From Serratia symbiotica (Periphyllus acericola) (lineage in GTDB: Bacteria > Pseudomonadota > Gammaproteobacteria > Enterobacterales > Enterobacteriaceae), in assembly GCF_964019515.1 (NCBI RefSeq), contig NZ_OZ026452.1, positions 248,001-312,000 on the forward strand: 64,000 bases of DNA, read 5' to 3'. Positions 23,002-33,097 of this stretch are shown here, one piece after another. The position numbers and the translations under genes are program-made. Below the pieces are notes generated by a model that worked only from the letters and a program-made list of their open reading frames with translations, did not search any database and had not been told where the DNA came from. The first letter of the stretch is position 1, and each line of letters starts with the position of its first letter.

Positions 23002-23703
23002 TCAACCGCGTTTGGCCAGGGCTTGCAGCATGGCGTTAATCATCATCGTGGTCTGTTTGGCCACCACCGTGAGGAATTCGTCAAAGCTGATGTGGGATAC
23101 TCTGTCGGCGACGTCGGAGATAGCGCGCACCACCACAAACGGCGTGCCGAACAGATGGCAGACGTGGCCGATCGCTGCAGCTTCCATTTCAACTGCCACA
23201 ACGTTTGGGACGGTGGCGCGAATACGTGCCAACGGTTCTGCACCGTTGATAAACGCATCGCCGCTGCAAATCAGGCCGCGCACTGCGTTCAGGTTCAACT
23301 GTTTGATGCCACTTTCCGCCAGAGCGATCAGGGCGCCATCAGCTACGAACGCTGCTGGGCAACCAGCCATCTGGCCTGGCTCATAGCCAAAGGCGGTTAC
23401 GTCGGCATCGTGGTAACACACTTCTTCGGACACCACGATGTCGCCAACCTTCAGCGTGCTGGCAAGGCCGCCGGCGGAACCGGTATTGATCACCATGTCC
23501 GGCTGGCAATGTTGCAGCAACAGGGTGGTGCCTATTGCCGCAGAGACTTTGCCGATACCGGATTTCAGCAGGGCAACGTCGACGCTGCCGATCTGGCCGG
23601 TATAGATTTCACTGCCCGCGCGTTGAAGGGTCTGACGGTTTTCGATTTGATCGCGCAGTAGGGCGACTTCTTGCTCCATTGCGCCGATGATGGCTACTTT
23701 CAT
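23002..23703 (-). CDS. mtnN: 5'-methylthioadenosine/S-adenosylhomocysteine nucleosidase
   Basis: MtnN (Pfs) hydrolyses MTA, SAH and 5'-deoxyadenosine, clearing inhibitory products of SAM enzymes such as LipA. The 233-residue product starts [20 protein letters not shown], with the catalytic Glu in this segment. It contains [28 protein letters not shown] with the substrate-binding Met-Glu, and the catalytic Asp in RAISDVAD. The longer in-frame start at 23772 is not supported by homology. btuF and yadS, its usual neighbours, are missing between it and erpA; dgt is divergent. Confidence 0.96.
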   Translation of the reverse strand: MKVAIIGAMEQEVALLRDQIENRQTLQRAGSEIYTGQIGSVDVALLKSGIGKVSAAIGTTLLLQHCQPDMVINTGSAGGLASTLKVGDIVVSEEVCYHDADVTAFGYEPGQMAGCPAAFVADGALIALAESGIKQLNLNAVRGLICSGDAFINGAEPLARIRATVPNVVAVEMEAAAIGHVCHLFGTPFVVVRAISDVADRVSHISFDEFLTVVAKQTTMMINAMLQALAKRG

Positions 23704-23828
23704 AAATAACACTCGCTGATTAGGTGGGGAATTGCACCATAGTCTATCATGGCTGTCAGAGAGATAATTCATTGCATCTGCTGGCGGGAATTGTTATCAT
23801 AGAAGTGGGTGCAACTGAGGATAAACAG

Positions 23829-24829
23829 ATGTCCGGGATCGACTTCAAGTAAAAAATTAGCTTTCTGCGGCCATTCGGCAAACCTATTGAGGCCAAAGAC
23901 GAGTACGACATTGTGCGGCAGTTTGAGAGCGATCGCAGGCGCATTATCAATTCTGCCGCCATCCGCCGTTTGCAGCAAAAAACCCAGGTCTTTGCGTTGG
24001 AGCGTAATGCGGCTGTGCGTAGCCACCTGACCTATTCGATGGAAGTGCAGCAGGTCGGGCGGCATATCGCCAAAGAGATCCTCAACCGCTTCAAACTGGC
24101 TGGGCGCATTGATGAGCTTGGCCTGACCCGGTTGCTCGCTCCCTTTGAAAGTATCATCGAAACGGCCTGTTTGATGCATGATATCTACAATCCGCTTTTC
24201 GGCCACTTCGGCGAGTCGGCGATCAACGACTGGTTCACCCAGCGGCTCGATCCCGCCAGTTGCGGCAGCTGGCCGGGTAGCCACGATAGGTGTCGGGTTG
24301 AGCTGCTACGCCTGCATCAGGGAGAAAGCGAACTTAACCGGCTGCGCAGCCGCATTCGTCAAGATCTCAGCCATTTTGAAGGCAATGCTCAGGTGAGCCG
24401 CATGGTCTATACCCTGCTGAAGCTCAACCTAACTTACGCGCAGGTGGGTTGCATTTTGAAATATACCCGCCCGGCCTATTGGGCGAGCGAGATCCCAGCT
24501 AGCCACAGCTACCTGATGAAAAAACCCGGTTATTATTTGGCGGAGGAAGCGTATTTTAATCGCTTGCGGCGCGAACTGTATATGGGCTAATTCAACCGTT
24601 TCCCTCTGACCTATATTATGGAAGCTACCGACGATATTTCTTATTGTATTGCCGATCTCGAAGACGCCGTGGAAAAAAATATCTTCACCATTGAGCAACT
24701 TTATCAGCATCTCAGGCAGGAATGGGGGGAAGCGATCACGGGGGATTTATTCGATAAAACCGTTGTCAGTGCCTTCCGCAAAATTGACAGCGGCGGAGAT
24801 CAGTTCTTCATGTATTTGCGGGTATTGAC
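23829..24829 (+). pseudogene. dgt: Deoxyguanosinetriphosphate triphosphohydrolase, broken
   Basis: Dgt hydrolyses dGTP to deoxyguanosine and triphosphate. From ATG 23829 the frame reads MSGIDFK, a TAA at codon 8, then [40 protein letters not shown], the HD-domain segment [19 protein letters not shown], and on to LRRELYMG, a second in-frame TAA (24588-24590), then [20 protein letters not shown]. The HD motif has Tyr where Gly is usual (HDIGNP). About 335 of 505 codons remain; the IS at 24830 cuts off the rest. Confidence 0.92.
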
Positions 24830-25771
24830 GGCTTTGTTGAATAGATCGGATTTGGAATAAAGAGTTCCCTGGCAGCGACAGGTGACCACCAAATAGCTGT
24901 TTTACTCTGTACCTCGCTGTTGCCGCTATCGAACGTCGGTGGTAGCCTGTGATACTTTTCCACCGTATGTTGTCTCCGGTAACGCGCTGGTTCGCCACCG
25001 CTTGATTTCGTTCTGCATACTGCCGACCAATAACGGGCTCGCTTCTCGGCGGTATTAACACCTTGAGCTTCTTGCCCCTTAACTCATCATCACACACTCG
25101 CGTATCCTAAGCCCGATCCGCCGCGGCGACTTTGATTTTACGGTACCTCTGACGGATGAGACCTGGGAAGGCTTCGGTATCGGTGACCTTGCTCAAGGAA
25201 AGGTCAGCACAGATGACCTCATGTGTTGCTGTATCTACGGCCAAATGCAGTTTTCGCCAGATCCGCCGTTTTTCCTGACCGTATTTTTTTGCCATCCACT
25301 CGCCTTTACCCAACACGTTGAGCCCGCTAGAGTCGATAACGAGGTGCGCAATTTCACCCGGCGTTGGGGTTTTAAACGGGACATGGCCGGACTTCGCCCG
25401 CTTACTGATACAGGTGTCGTCCGGGCAGTTCAACGCCACTTTAATCAGTGTGACAATGGAGTCGATGAAGCCCTGGATGGCGCGAAGTGTCAGGCCGAAA
25501 ATCCGTTTCAGCATCAATACGCTGGTGATTGCCATATCGGAATAATGTGGTGGGCGACCACGCAGACAAGGTTTTGCCTCGCAGTACCAGGCGTGAAGTG
25601 CCGTTTCATCCCCCCAGCAAGTGAGTAAACCCCGAGTGATAAGGGTGTTGTTGTAAGCCTTCCAGTTGGTGATGTTGAACTTTTGCTGGGCCACGGAATA
25701 TCGCTATTTTGACAGAAGGAGAGTGATCGGATCCTCGTCCTGGCCAAAAGTTCGATTTATTCAACAACGCC
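24830..25771 (-). mobile_element. IS903-group element, copy 5, internally deleted
   Basis: This is a 942-bp copy with ends GGCTTTGTTGAATAGATCGG (one mismatch) and the inverse of GGCGTTGTTGAATAAATCGA. About 100 bp are missing near the left end, removing the transposase C-terminus (the DYDGQVAEALAM region). The amber codon after AAADRA is present (near 25114), as is Ala for the catalytic Glu. Flanking 9-mers differ. It lies between dgt and unrelated DNA upstream of ycdY, again a gene-order break. Confidence 0.92.
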
Positions 25772-26095
25772 CAAAGTTGCAGCAGTTTGCTGATTTACCC
25801 AGCGATAAATCGCTGTCTATGCTTGGGGCCACCATCCCCACGAACTCGCTGAGGTTCAACCTGTGGCCCAGTGCAAGCGCCGTTTAAATCGGCTCACGGC
25901 CGATTTTTCGCTGCGTTGCCGCCTGCCTGCAACTACAGATATATCGCTGAATGGAAAGGTGTTACTTGACGGTTATTAACAAAGATTGTGACATCTCCGG
26001 GCTATGAGGTCGGCAAAGCGTAGACAGCGATTGCAAAATTGACTGATTTGTCACATCGTCCCGGCAAATTTTTCTGCATGGTATAAGGCATCATC
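25772..26095. other. Non-coding stretch with a short unassigned coding remnant
   Basis: The first 115 bp beyond the IS read, on the plus strand, KLQQFADLPSDKSLSMLGA and IPTNSLRFNL before a TAA. This looks like the 3' end of a gene cut by the element, but no family is recognised. A terminator hairpin follows at 25886-25908. The rest up to ycdY (25909-26095) shows no gene. Confidence 0.4.
25886..25908 (+). terminator. Rho-independent terminator
   Basis: A stem AAATCGGC/GCCGATTT with a short loop is followed by further T residues. It lies just after the TAA of the unassigned remnant and would have ended its transcript. Confidence 0.7.
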
Positions 26096-26603
26096 ATGAA
26101 TGAGTTTTCCGTTGTCTGCCGTATGCTGGGTACGCTGTTCTACCGCCAGACTCAGGATCGGCTACTTGTGCCATTGTTCACGTTGATCCAGGTGCGATGT
26201 CAAGCTGTTCTCTGCCGACTTCAACGCCATTTTTATCGGCAGCGAACGTAGTGTGCCGCCGTTCCACTCTGACTATGTTGCGGGTGCGAGCGAAGCGCAA
26301 GTGCGCACCTTCTTGCAGCAGCGAGGTATGCCATTAGGCGAAGCTCCGGCCGATCATTTTGGTTTGCTGCTGCTGGCCGCCTCCTGGCTGGAAGATCAGT
26401 CGCAGGAAGCTGAAGTTTAGGCGCAAATCACCTTGTTCGATGAGTACCGGATCCCTTGGTGTGACCGCTTCCTCGGCAAGCTGACTGCGCACGCCAACAG
26501 TGATTTTTATCGCACGCTAGCGCAGCTCGGCCATGAAGCCATCCAAACGATGCGTGACGAACTGGCGGAATACGCGCAGGGTAACGAAACGCCCAAAGCG
26601 TGA
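26096..26603 (+). pseudogene. ycdY: TorD-family chaperone YcdY, broken
   Basis: YcdY is a TorD/DmsD-like redox-enzyme maturation protein. The N-terminus MNEFSVVCRMLGTLFYRQTQ is followed by a shortened, frameshifted region near 26190-26210. Another frame then gives SADFNAIFIGSERSVPPFHS, FLQQRGMPLGEAPADHFGLL and LAASWLEDQSQEAEV, an in-frame TAG (26418-26420), and QITLFDEYRIPWCDRFLGKL to a TGA at 26601. The family is about 184 residues; roughly 25 codons are missing as well. It is non-functional. Confidence 0.8.
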
Positions 26604-26733
26604 AAATTAAGGCACCACAGCATTGAGCAGTATTGTCAGCGAGAAAAAGCGCGTGCTCGCTTAGCGTTTCTTGGCAAGTTTGGGGGTAATCGTGTGACTC
26701 TTGCCTAAATTAAAGCAAGTGGATGACGTAGCG

Positions 26734-28749
26734 ATGATTATCCCCCCCAAGGCTGATAAACGCCCTTATCCCATTACCATTCACGGAGACACGCGCGTGG
26801 ACGACTATTATTGGCTGCGTGACGACGAACGCGCAGACCAGCAGATACTGGACTACCTACAGGCAGAAAATGCATACAGAGGCGATTATGAAGCAGCAGC
26901 AAGCGCTGCGCGAGACACTGTATAAAGAGATAGTGGCGCGCACACCTCAACTGGATCATTCTGTTCCCTATGTCAAAAACGCATACCGTTACCAGATCCG
27001 CTACGAACCGGGCAATGAATACGCCATTTATGTGCGCCAGCCGGAAGCAGAGCGTGAGCGGTGGGACACAATGTTGGATGGTAACCAGCAAGCTGAGAAA
27101 AGTGAGTTTTATACTCTGGGCGGGTTAGACGTCAGCCCTGATAACCTCATGTTGGGAGTGGCAGAATATTTCCTGTCACATCGGCTGTATGACATCCGTT
27201 TCAAATACCTGAGCGATAGCAGTTGGGCCGATGAAATACTGATAAATACCTCTGGCAGTTTCGAGTGGGCTAACGATTCCGCCAGCGTGTATTACATACG
27301 TAAGCATGCTAAAACGCTGCTGTCTTATCAGGTATACCGCCATGTGGTGGGTACCGATCCGCAGCAGGATGAACTTATCTATGAAGAGCGGGATGATACT
27401 TTCTACGTAGGGTTGGGAAAAACCACCTCCGAACGCTTTATTCTTATCCAGCTGAAAAGCACCACTACCTCAGAATTCCTGCTGCTAGACGCCGACCGCG
27501 CCGATAGTACACCGTGTGTCTTCGTGCCGCGCCGAAAAGAACACGAATACGCTATTGACCATTACCAGCAGCATTTCTATATCCGTTCTAACAAAGACGG
27601 CAAAAACTTTGCGTTGTATCAGAGCGCACAGGCGGATGAGTCGCAGTGGCAAACGCTGATCACCCCGCGTACCGAGGTAATGCTGGAGGGCTTCAGTCTG
27701 TTTTGCGACTGGCTGGTGGTGGAAGAGCACTGCGAGGGGCTAACCCTACTGCATCAGATCCATCGGCAGAGCGGAAAAGAAAAACGTATCGCCTTCGACG
27801 ATCCAACCTACACCACCTGGTTGGCCTACAATCCAGATCCAGAGACTGCATTGTTGCGTTACGGCTACTGGTCGATGACCAGCCCGGTCACAAAGTACGA
27901 GCTTAATTTAGAAAGTGGCGAACGTGTAATGCTCAAGCAGCAGGAAGTGAAAAATTTCACCCCGAAAAATTATCGTAGCGAGCGCGTGATGGTAACAAGG
28001 TGCCGGTTTCGTTAGTTTACCGTCAGGATCTTTTCAGCCAAGGTGGCAACCCGCTAATGGTGTATTGCTATGGCTCCTACGGCAGAAATATGGAACCCGC
28101 GTTTAGCGCCAGCCGCCTGAGCCTGCTAGATCGCGGCTTTGTCTTCGCGGTGGCGCATATACGCGGCGGCGGTGAACTGGGCCAGTGGTGGTATGAAGAC
28201 GGTAAATTATTCAATAAGCAGAACAGCTTCAATGATTTTATTGACGTGACGTAAGCGTTGATCGCATAGGCTTATGGCAATGCCATACAGGTGTTCGCCA
28301 TGTGCGGTAGCGCTGGCGGCCTGCTAATAGGCGCGGTGATTAATCAGGCAACTTAGCTATTCCATGGCGTAGTGGCGCAGGTGCCGTTTGTCGATGTAGT
28401 CACAACCATGCTGGACGAATCGATCCCGTTGACTACCGGCGAGTATGACCAGTGGGGTAACCCGAATGAGCAGGAGTATTATGATTATATCAAGCATTAC
28501 AGTGCCCGGAATCCATATCGGTATACAGCAGCAGTTGGTGATTGTCAGTTTTTAGCTCGCGCAGCTTTGCCACCCACTTGGCCGGTTCCCAATATTGTAC
28601 TTGCGAATCGTGCAGGCCGGTTGTGACCAGCATATGCGGGTAGTCCTGCGCTTTCATCTGATCGTAAGGGCTGTAGCAAATCCGGCCGTTTCAAACGTTA
28701 TAAGGATATTGCGTTGGAGTATGCATTTATTCTGGCATTGCTAGAATAA
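26734..28749 (+). pseudogene. ptrB: Oligopeptidase B (protease II), heavily broken
   Basis: PtrB is a cytoplasmic prolyl-oligopeptidase-family serine peptidase cutting after Lys/Arg. From ATG 26734 the frame gives PPKADKRPYPITIHGDTRVD and DYYWLRDDERAD. After a frameshift near 26880 it runs through the beta-propeller (SFEWANDSASVYYIRKHAKT, TYTTWLAYNPDPETALLRYG) to about 27995. A short deletion and shift lead to [29 protein letters not shown] and [20 protein letters not shown], then in-frame TAA and TAG codons (28252, 28267) and another TAG. The nucleophile motif GGSAGG reads CGSAGG. The segment with the catalytic Asp is inverted (28501-28676). The end LEYAFILALLE and the TAA are still recognisable. 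Confidence 0.92.
28501..28676. other. In-place inversion of about 175 bp inside ptrB
   Basis: Read on the minus strand this interval encodes [40 protein letters not shown] and [12 protein letters not shown], which is the missing PtrB stretch between DYIKHYS (plus strand, before 28500) and [16 protein letters not shown] (plus strand, after 28680). The two edges carry a short inverted repeat (attacag at the left, ctgtag at the right), which probably mediated the flip. The GHGG catalytic-His segment at the edge was lost. Confidence 0.85.
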
Positions 28750-28902
28750 TAACCTCTCCCATTTGGCTATTTTATTTGCTATTTTAGACTTGGGCAGTGC
28801 TCACTATCCTAACATATTCCCCATATGCTGCGGTTAGCGGGTGGTGTTGGTCAGCCCGGCAATAGTAAGGTATACTGACCGGTTAGCCGTAGAGTGACCT
28901 AC

Positions 28903-28928
28903 CAGCCCGCCTAAACGGCGGGCTTTTT
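28903..28928 (+). terminator. Rho-independent terminator
   Basis: A perfect GC-rich stem AGCCCGCC/GGCGGGCT with a short loop (taaac) is followed by TTTTTAT on the plus strand, immediately before the 3' end of holE on the opposite strand. It terminates rightward transcription from the ptrB side. Confidence 0.85.
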
Positions 28929-28929
28929 A

Positions 28930-29160
28930 TCATTTGGATTTTGGCTTGTAGGGCAGGCGTGAAAACTTATGCGACTCGATGCGATAATACGCCACGCGCT
29001 CACGGAAATAGCCATACAGGTAAGCCGGTTGTTCGCGCTCTACCACTTCCGGGATCACCAGCATGTTATAACGCTCTTTGAATGCCACGCCGGAAGCAGC
29101 AAGGTCTACGTTCACCTTGTCCATATCTTCTTTGGAAAGTTCTGCCAAATTGTAACCCAT
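28930..29160 (-). CDS. holE: DNA polymerase III theta subunit
   Basis: HolE is the small theta subunit that binds and stabilises the epsilon proofreading subunit in the polymerase III core. The 76-residue product from ATG 29160 ([20 protein letters not shown]) through [20 protein letters not shown] to YKPKSK matches the family over its full length. A longer in-frame start at 29253 is not supported by homology. In E. coli holE is likewise next to ptrB. Confidence 0.96.
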   Translation of the reverse strand: MGYNLAELSKEDMDKVNVDLAASGVAFKERYNMLVIPEVVEREQPAYLYGYFRERVAYYRIESHKFSRLPYKPKSK

Positions 29161-29510
29161 CTTATGCTCCTTACCATTGCCGCATTGAATCTGAGCAGAA
29201 GGTAATGGACCAGGCGGTGCTTGGCAAGCCGGATGTGCCGGATAAATAAGCATACTGCGCTGGCATGGCTAATTATCGTTAGAATGGTAATGTAATTTAT
29301 TTTTTCTAAATAAGAACGATCTGCTATTTTATTGAATGCAGATAGCAATGATTATCATAACGAATTAAGCGGATTAATTTTATATAATGTATTGATTTTT
29401 ATTTATTTAAAATTAAATAGAAACGTATTGTAAATAAGATGTTTTTATTCTTTATTTGCCAATGCATAATGGATGAAATTAAATTTACCACCTGGAAAAA
29501 AATAATATTT
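29161..29510. other. Divergent intergenic region between holE and ftnA
   Basis: About 350 bp, very AT-rich, with no gene. It must hold both divergent promoters. A partial Fur-like sequence (aatgattatcat, 29347-29358) matches 12 consecutive positions of the 19-bp Fur consensus but not its ends, so it is only a weak candidate for iron regulation of ftnA. Confidence 0.4.
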
Positions 29511-30029
29511 ATGCTGACGCAAGAAATGACCCAAAAGCTGAATGAACAACTGAATCTAGAGTTCTACTCCGCTAACATGTACCTACAAATGAGCGCATGG
29601 TGCAGCGACAATGGCTTTGAAGGTGCTGCAGCATTTCTTAAAGAGCATTCTCAGGAAGAGATGCAGCATATGCAGCGTTTGTTCGACTATCTGAGTGATA
29701 CCGGCTCCTTGCCGCTGTTAGGTTTTATCGCTGCACCACCGGTTGAGTTTGAATCCCTGATTGACGTATTCCAGCAAACTTACGAACACGAGCAGTTAAT
29801 TACACGTCAGATCAACAAACTTGCGCATGCGGCCATGACTGCCCACGATTATTCCACCTTCAACTTTCTACAGTGGTATGTTGCCGAGCAGCATGAGGAA
29901 GAGAAAATCTTCAAATCCGTGTTGGATAAGCTGGCACTGGTAGGCAACAGCGGTAAAAGTTTGTTCTTCATCGATAAAGATCTAAAGAAAATGAGTACTG
30001 CTGGCGTAAATGGCAACGGCCAAGTTTGA
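29511..30029 (+). CDS. ftnA: Bacterial non-heme ferritin
   Basis: FtnA forms a 24-subunit shell that oxidises and stores iron. The 172-residue product from ATG 29511 ([20 protein letters not shown]) has the ferroxidase-centre residues: Glu in [10 protein letters not shown], the ExxH pair in [10 protein letters not shown], Glu in [10 protein letters not shown] and Gln/Glu in [11 protein letters not shown]. Upstream in-frame ATGs (29439, 29470) are not supported by homology. A fragment of the IS903-like element begins 10 bp after the stop. It appears intact. Confidence 0.95.
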   Translation: MLTQEMTQKLNEQLNLEFYSANMYLQMSAWCSDNGFEGAAAFLKEHSQEEMQHMQRLFDYLSDTGSLPLLGFIAAPPVEFESLIDVFQQTYEHEQLITRQINKLAHAAMTAHDYSTFNFLQWYVAEQHEEEKIFKSVLDKLALVGNSGKSLFFIDKDLKKMSTAGVNGNGQV

Positions 30030-30039
30030 TGCTTTTTTT

Positions 30040-30168
30040 GGCGTTGTTGAATAAATCGAACTTTTGGCCGCCACGAGGATCAGATCACTCTTCTTCTGTC
30101 AAAATAGCGACATTCCGTGGCCCAGAAAAAGTTCAACATCACCAACTCGAAGGCTTACAACAACGCCC
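30040..30168 (+). mobile_element. IS903-group element, fragment 6 (one end only)
   Basis: About 129 bp of the GGCGTTGTTGAATAAATCGA end up to the codons for TNSKAYNNA of the transposase N-terminus, then an abrupt change to unrelated sequence at about 30168. The rest of the element has been deleted. It separates ftnA from fabV. Confidence 0.88.
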
Positions 30169-30238
30169 CTTCGATTTCGACAAAGCTCTTAGTATGATGA
30201 CGTTATAGTTGCGACACAGAATGATGAACGCTCTCGAT

Positions 30239-30259
30239 AAAGGCCGGGATCCGGCCTTT
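30239..30259 (-). terminator. Rho-independent terminator downstream of fabV
   Basis: A perfect palindromic stem AAAGGCCGG/CCGGCCTTT with loop gat lies 19 bp after the fabV stop; on the minus strand it is followed by tttatc. It could also act on the plus strand. Confidence 0.65.
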
Positions 30260-30277
30260 CAACACTGCTCAGCTCGC

Positions 30278-31477
30278 TTAGACCAGTTCGATCACCTCGA
30301 AACTAGCTTCACCACTCAGGTCAGCGTTGTAATCAATACACGCTAGGCCAAAGCCGAACAAGCGCAGGAAATCTGCCTTATAGCCTTTATAGTCCGTCAG
30401 TTCATTGATGTTATTATCGTTGATCCGCGCCCAGATTTCACGGCAAGTGTTTTGTATATCGTCACGCAGTTCCCAATCATCCAAACGCAGGCGATGCTTC
30501 TCGTCAGTTTCTGGCACTGTGCCAGTGTACAGTTTGCTAGCGAACAAACGCTGTACCTGCTCAATGCAGCCTTCGTGAATGCCCTGTTCCTTCATGATTT
30601 TGAACACGATAGAAATGTACAGCGGCATAACTGGGATCGCAGAGGAGGCCTGGGTAACGACTGACTTCAGCACGGCAACATAGGCGGCCCCACCTTTGGC
30701 TTTCAGCTTCTGATCGATGGCTTGTGCTGCGCGATCTAGATCTTCTTTCGCTTTACCCAAGGTGCCATGCCAATAAATTGGCCAGGTCAGATCAGTGCCA
30801 ATGTAAGAATAGGCAACGGTCTGAATGTTGTTCGCCAGCACGCCAGCTTCATCCAATGCGTCCATCCATAGCTGCCAATCCTGGCCACCCATCACCTTGA
30901 CGGTATCGGCAATTTCCTTCTCTTTGGCTGGCTCGACGACGGCTTCCACCAGCACATCTTTGTTGGTGTCCAACGCCACGGATTTATAGGGTTCGCCGAT
31001 AGGCTTTAGTGCAGAACGCACCACTTCACCGGTTTCTGGCATTTTGCGCACTAGGGAAGCCAATGAGTAGACCACCAGATCAATTTGCCCCAGATCCTGT
31101 TTAATTAGATCGATAACACTTAGGCGGCATTCATTGGAGAACGCATCACCGTTAATGCTTTTTGCGTATATGCCTGCTTCTTTGGCGACCTTGTCAAAAC
31201 CGGCAGAGTTGTACCAACCAGCAGAGCCTGTTTTGCCTTCGCTACATGGCTTTTCAAAAAATACGCCGATGGTGGCCGCACCGCTGCCGAATGCAGCATT
31301 GATACGAGAGGCCAGCCCATAGCCAGTAGATGCACCAATAACCAGCACCTTCTTAGGCCCATTTCTCAGTTCGCCACGTGATTTTACGTAGGCGATTTGC
31401 TCACGGACGTTGGCTTCACAGCCTGCCGGATGAGCCGTAGTGCAAATAAAACCACGAATTTTAGGTTTGATAATCAT
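30278..31477 (-). CDS. fabV: Enoyl-[ACP] reductase FabV
   Basis: FabV reduces trans-2-enoyl-ACP with NADH in the last step of each fatty-acid elongation cycle and is a triclosan-insensitive alternative to FabI. The 399-residue product is full length. The Rossmann region has [13 protein letters not shown], the adjacent VYSLAS strand is present, and the Tyr-x8-Lys catalytic motif is in [11 protein letters not shown]. The N-terminus ([20 protein letters not shown]) is typical. With the fab cluster at 45-50 kb it completes the elongation cycle. It has no operon partner here and sits between IS copies. Confidence 0.96.
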   Translation of the reverse strand: MIIKPKIRGFICTTAHPAGCEANVREQIAYVKSRGELRNGPKKVLVIGASTGYGLASRINAAFGSGAATIGVFFEKPCSEGKTGSAGWYNSAGFDKVAKEAGIYAKSINGDAFSNECRLSVIDLIKQDLGQIDLVVYSLASLVRKMPETGEVVRSALKPIGEPYKSVALDTNKDVLVEAVVEPAKEKEIADTVKVMGGQDWQLWMDALDEAGVLANNIQTVAYSYIGTDLTWPIYWHGTLGKAKEDLDRAAQAIDQKLKAKGGAAYVAVLKSVVTQASSAIPVMPLYISIVFKIMKEQGIHEGCIEQVQRLFASKLYTGTVPETDEKHRLRLDDWELRDDIQNTCREIWARINDNNINELTDYKGYKADFLRLFGFGLACIDYNADLSGEASFEVIELV

Positions 31478-31571
31478 AGTATTTTTTCTTGTTAGCTAAA
31501 ACAGAAGGCTAATATAACTGATTTTCTCAATATACTTAAGATGGACACACGGCATAATCGAAACAAGCACC

Positions 31572-32644
31572 GGCGTTGTTGAATAAATCGGATTTGAAAT
31601 AAAGAGTCCCGTGAATGGGCAGCTTTCAGGCAAGGCGTACACTTTCTGGCATACCGGCGAGCGTCATCTTGTTTAATGCACAGATCATAGCCAGCGCCTC
31701 TGCAACTTGCCCATCATAATCTCGCAGCGACAGGTGACTACCAAATAGCTGTTTTACTCTGTACCTCGCTGTTGCCGCTATCGAACGTCGGTGGTAGCTT
31801 GTGATACTTTTCCACCGTGTGTTGTCTCTGGTAACGTGCTGGTTCGCCACCGCTTGATTTCGCTCTGCATAGTCTGCCGACCAATAACGGGCTCCGCTGC
31901 TGGGCGGTATTAACGCCCTGAGCCTCTTGCGCCTTAACTCATCATCACACACTCGCGTATCCTAAGCCCGATCCGCCGAGGCGACTTTGATTTTACGGTA
32001 CCTCTGGCGGATGAGACCTGGGAAGGCTTCGGTATCGGTGACATTGCTCAAGGAAAGGTCAGCACAGATGACCTCATGTGTTTCTGTATCTACGGCCAAA
32101 TGCAGTTTTCGCCAGATACGCCGTTTTTCCTGACCGTGTTTTTTTACCTTCCACTCGCCTTCACCCAACACGTTGAGCCCGCTAGAGTCGATAACGAGGT
32201 GCGCAATTTCACCCGGCGTTGGGGTTTTAAACGGGACATGGCCGGACTTCGCCCGCTTACTGATACAGGTGTCGTCCGGGCAGTTCAACGCCACTTTAAT
32301 CAGTGTGACAATGGAGTCGATGAAGCCCTGGAGGGCGCGAAGTGTCAGGCCGAAAATCCGTTTCAGCATCAATACGCTGGTGATTGCCATTACGCTGGTC
32401 ATTGCTATATCGGAATAATGTTATCGGCGACCACGCAGAGAAGGTGTTGCCTCGCAGTACCAGGCGTGAAGTGCCGTTTCATCCCCCCAGCAAGTGAGTG
32501 AGCCCCGAGTGATAAGGGCGTTGTTGTAAGCCTTCCAGTTGGTGATGTTGCACTTTTGCTGGGCCACGGAATGTCGCTATTTTGACAGAAGGAGAGTGAT
32601 CTGATCCGCGTGCCAGCCAAATGTTCGATTTATTCAACAACGCC
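31572..32644 (-). mobile_element. IS903-group element, copy 7, with an 18-bp internal duplication
   Basis: This 1,073-bp copy has both ends (GGCGTTGTTGAATAAATCGG and the inverse of GGCGTTGTTGAATAAATCGA). It is longer than other copies because an 18-bp stretch near 32379-32414 is tandemly repeated, which duplicates the AITSV-type residues of the transposase. The amber codon after ASADRA (near 31966) and Ala for the catalytic Glu are present. Flanking 9-mers differ. It lies between fabV and a tRNA-Ser/ndh block. Confidence 0.92.
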
Positions 32645-32753
32645 GCAACTTTGGCTAATCAATTCGGTGAATGTCATAAGGGGGTTGACGCTGGCAGCAG
32701 ATTCTCCTACATTAGCGCACGTCGAAAGCACGAGGCTTTATCGATGATAAAAC

Positions 32754-32843
32754 GGTGAGGTGTCTGAGTGGCCGAAGGAGCACGCCTGGAAAGTGTGTAT
32801 ACGCGAAAGCGTATCGAGGGTTCGACCCCCTCCCTCACCACCA
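32754..32843 (+). tRNA. tRNA-Ser (anticodon GGA)
   Basis: This 90-nt sequence has acceptor stem GGTGAGG pairing with CCTCACC, an anticodon loop with GGA in CTGGAAAG, the long variable arm of serine tRNAs (tatacgcgaaagcgta), a GGTTCGACC T-loop and an encoded ACCA end. It would read UCC/UCU serine codons. A strong terminator follows directly. It appears intact. Confidence 0.95.
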
Positions 32844-32851
32844 TTTTAAAC

Positions 32852-32883
32852 AAAAAAGCCTGAACGTAAGTTCAGGCTTTTTT
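32852..32883 (+). terminator. Rho-independent terminator of the tRNA-Ser gene
   Basis: The stem AAGCCTGAAC/GTTCAGGCTT with loop gtaa is preceded by A residues and followed by TTTTT, 8 bp after the tRNA CCA end. The symmetric A/T tracts make it potentially bidirectional. Confidence 0.9.
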
Positions 32884-33058
32884 GTTATCTGTGATACACG
32901 TTAGCGCACGGCGTTGGCCGAGCTGATAGCGAGTACACAATCCGGCGAACTGCGCCCTGAAAAAATAACCGCCAGGCTGGCAGAGACGGCGATAATCCAC
33001 AAAGCAGCCGCCGCTGCTGCCGATGTCAACTGCCTATTCTGGCCATTCCCTCAACCGT

Positions 33059-33086
33059 GGCAGCCCCACACTGGTGTGGGGTTGCC
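33059..33086 (-). terminator. Strong hairpin downstream of ndh
   Basis: The 28-nt near-perfect palindrome ggcagccccacac/gtgtggggttgcc with a two-base loop lies 12 bp beyond the ndh stop. It lacks a clear T-run on the minus strand, so it may be a processing or attenuating hairpin and not a classical terminator. The DNA between it and the tRNA terminator (32884-33058) shows no recognisable gene. Confidence 0.5.
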
Positions 33087-33097
33087 ACAGGGCGTTT

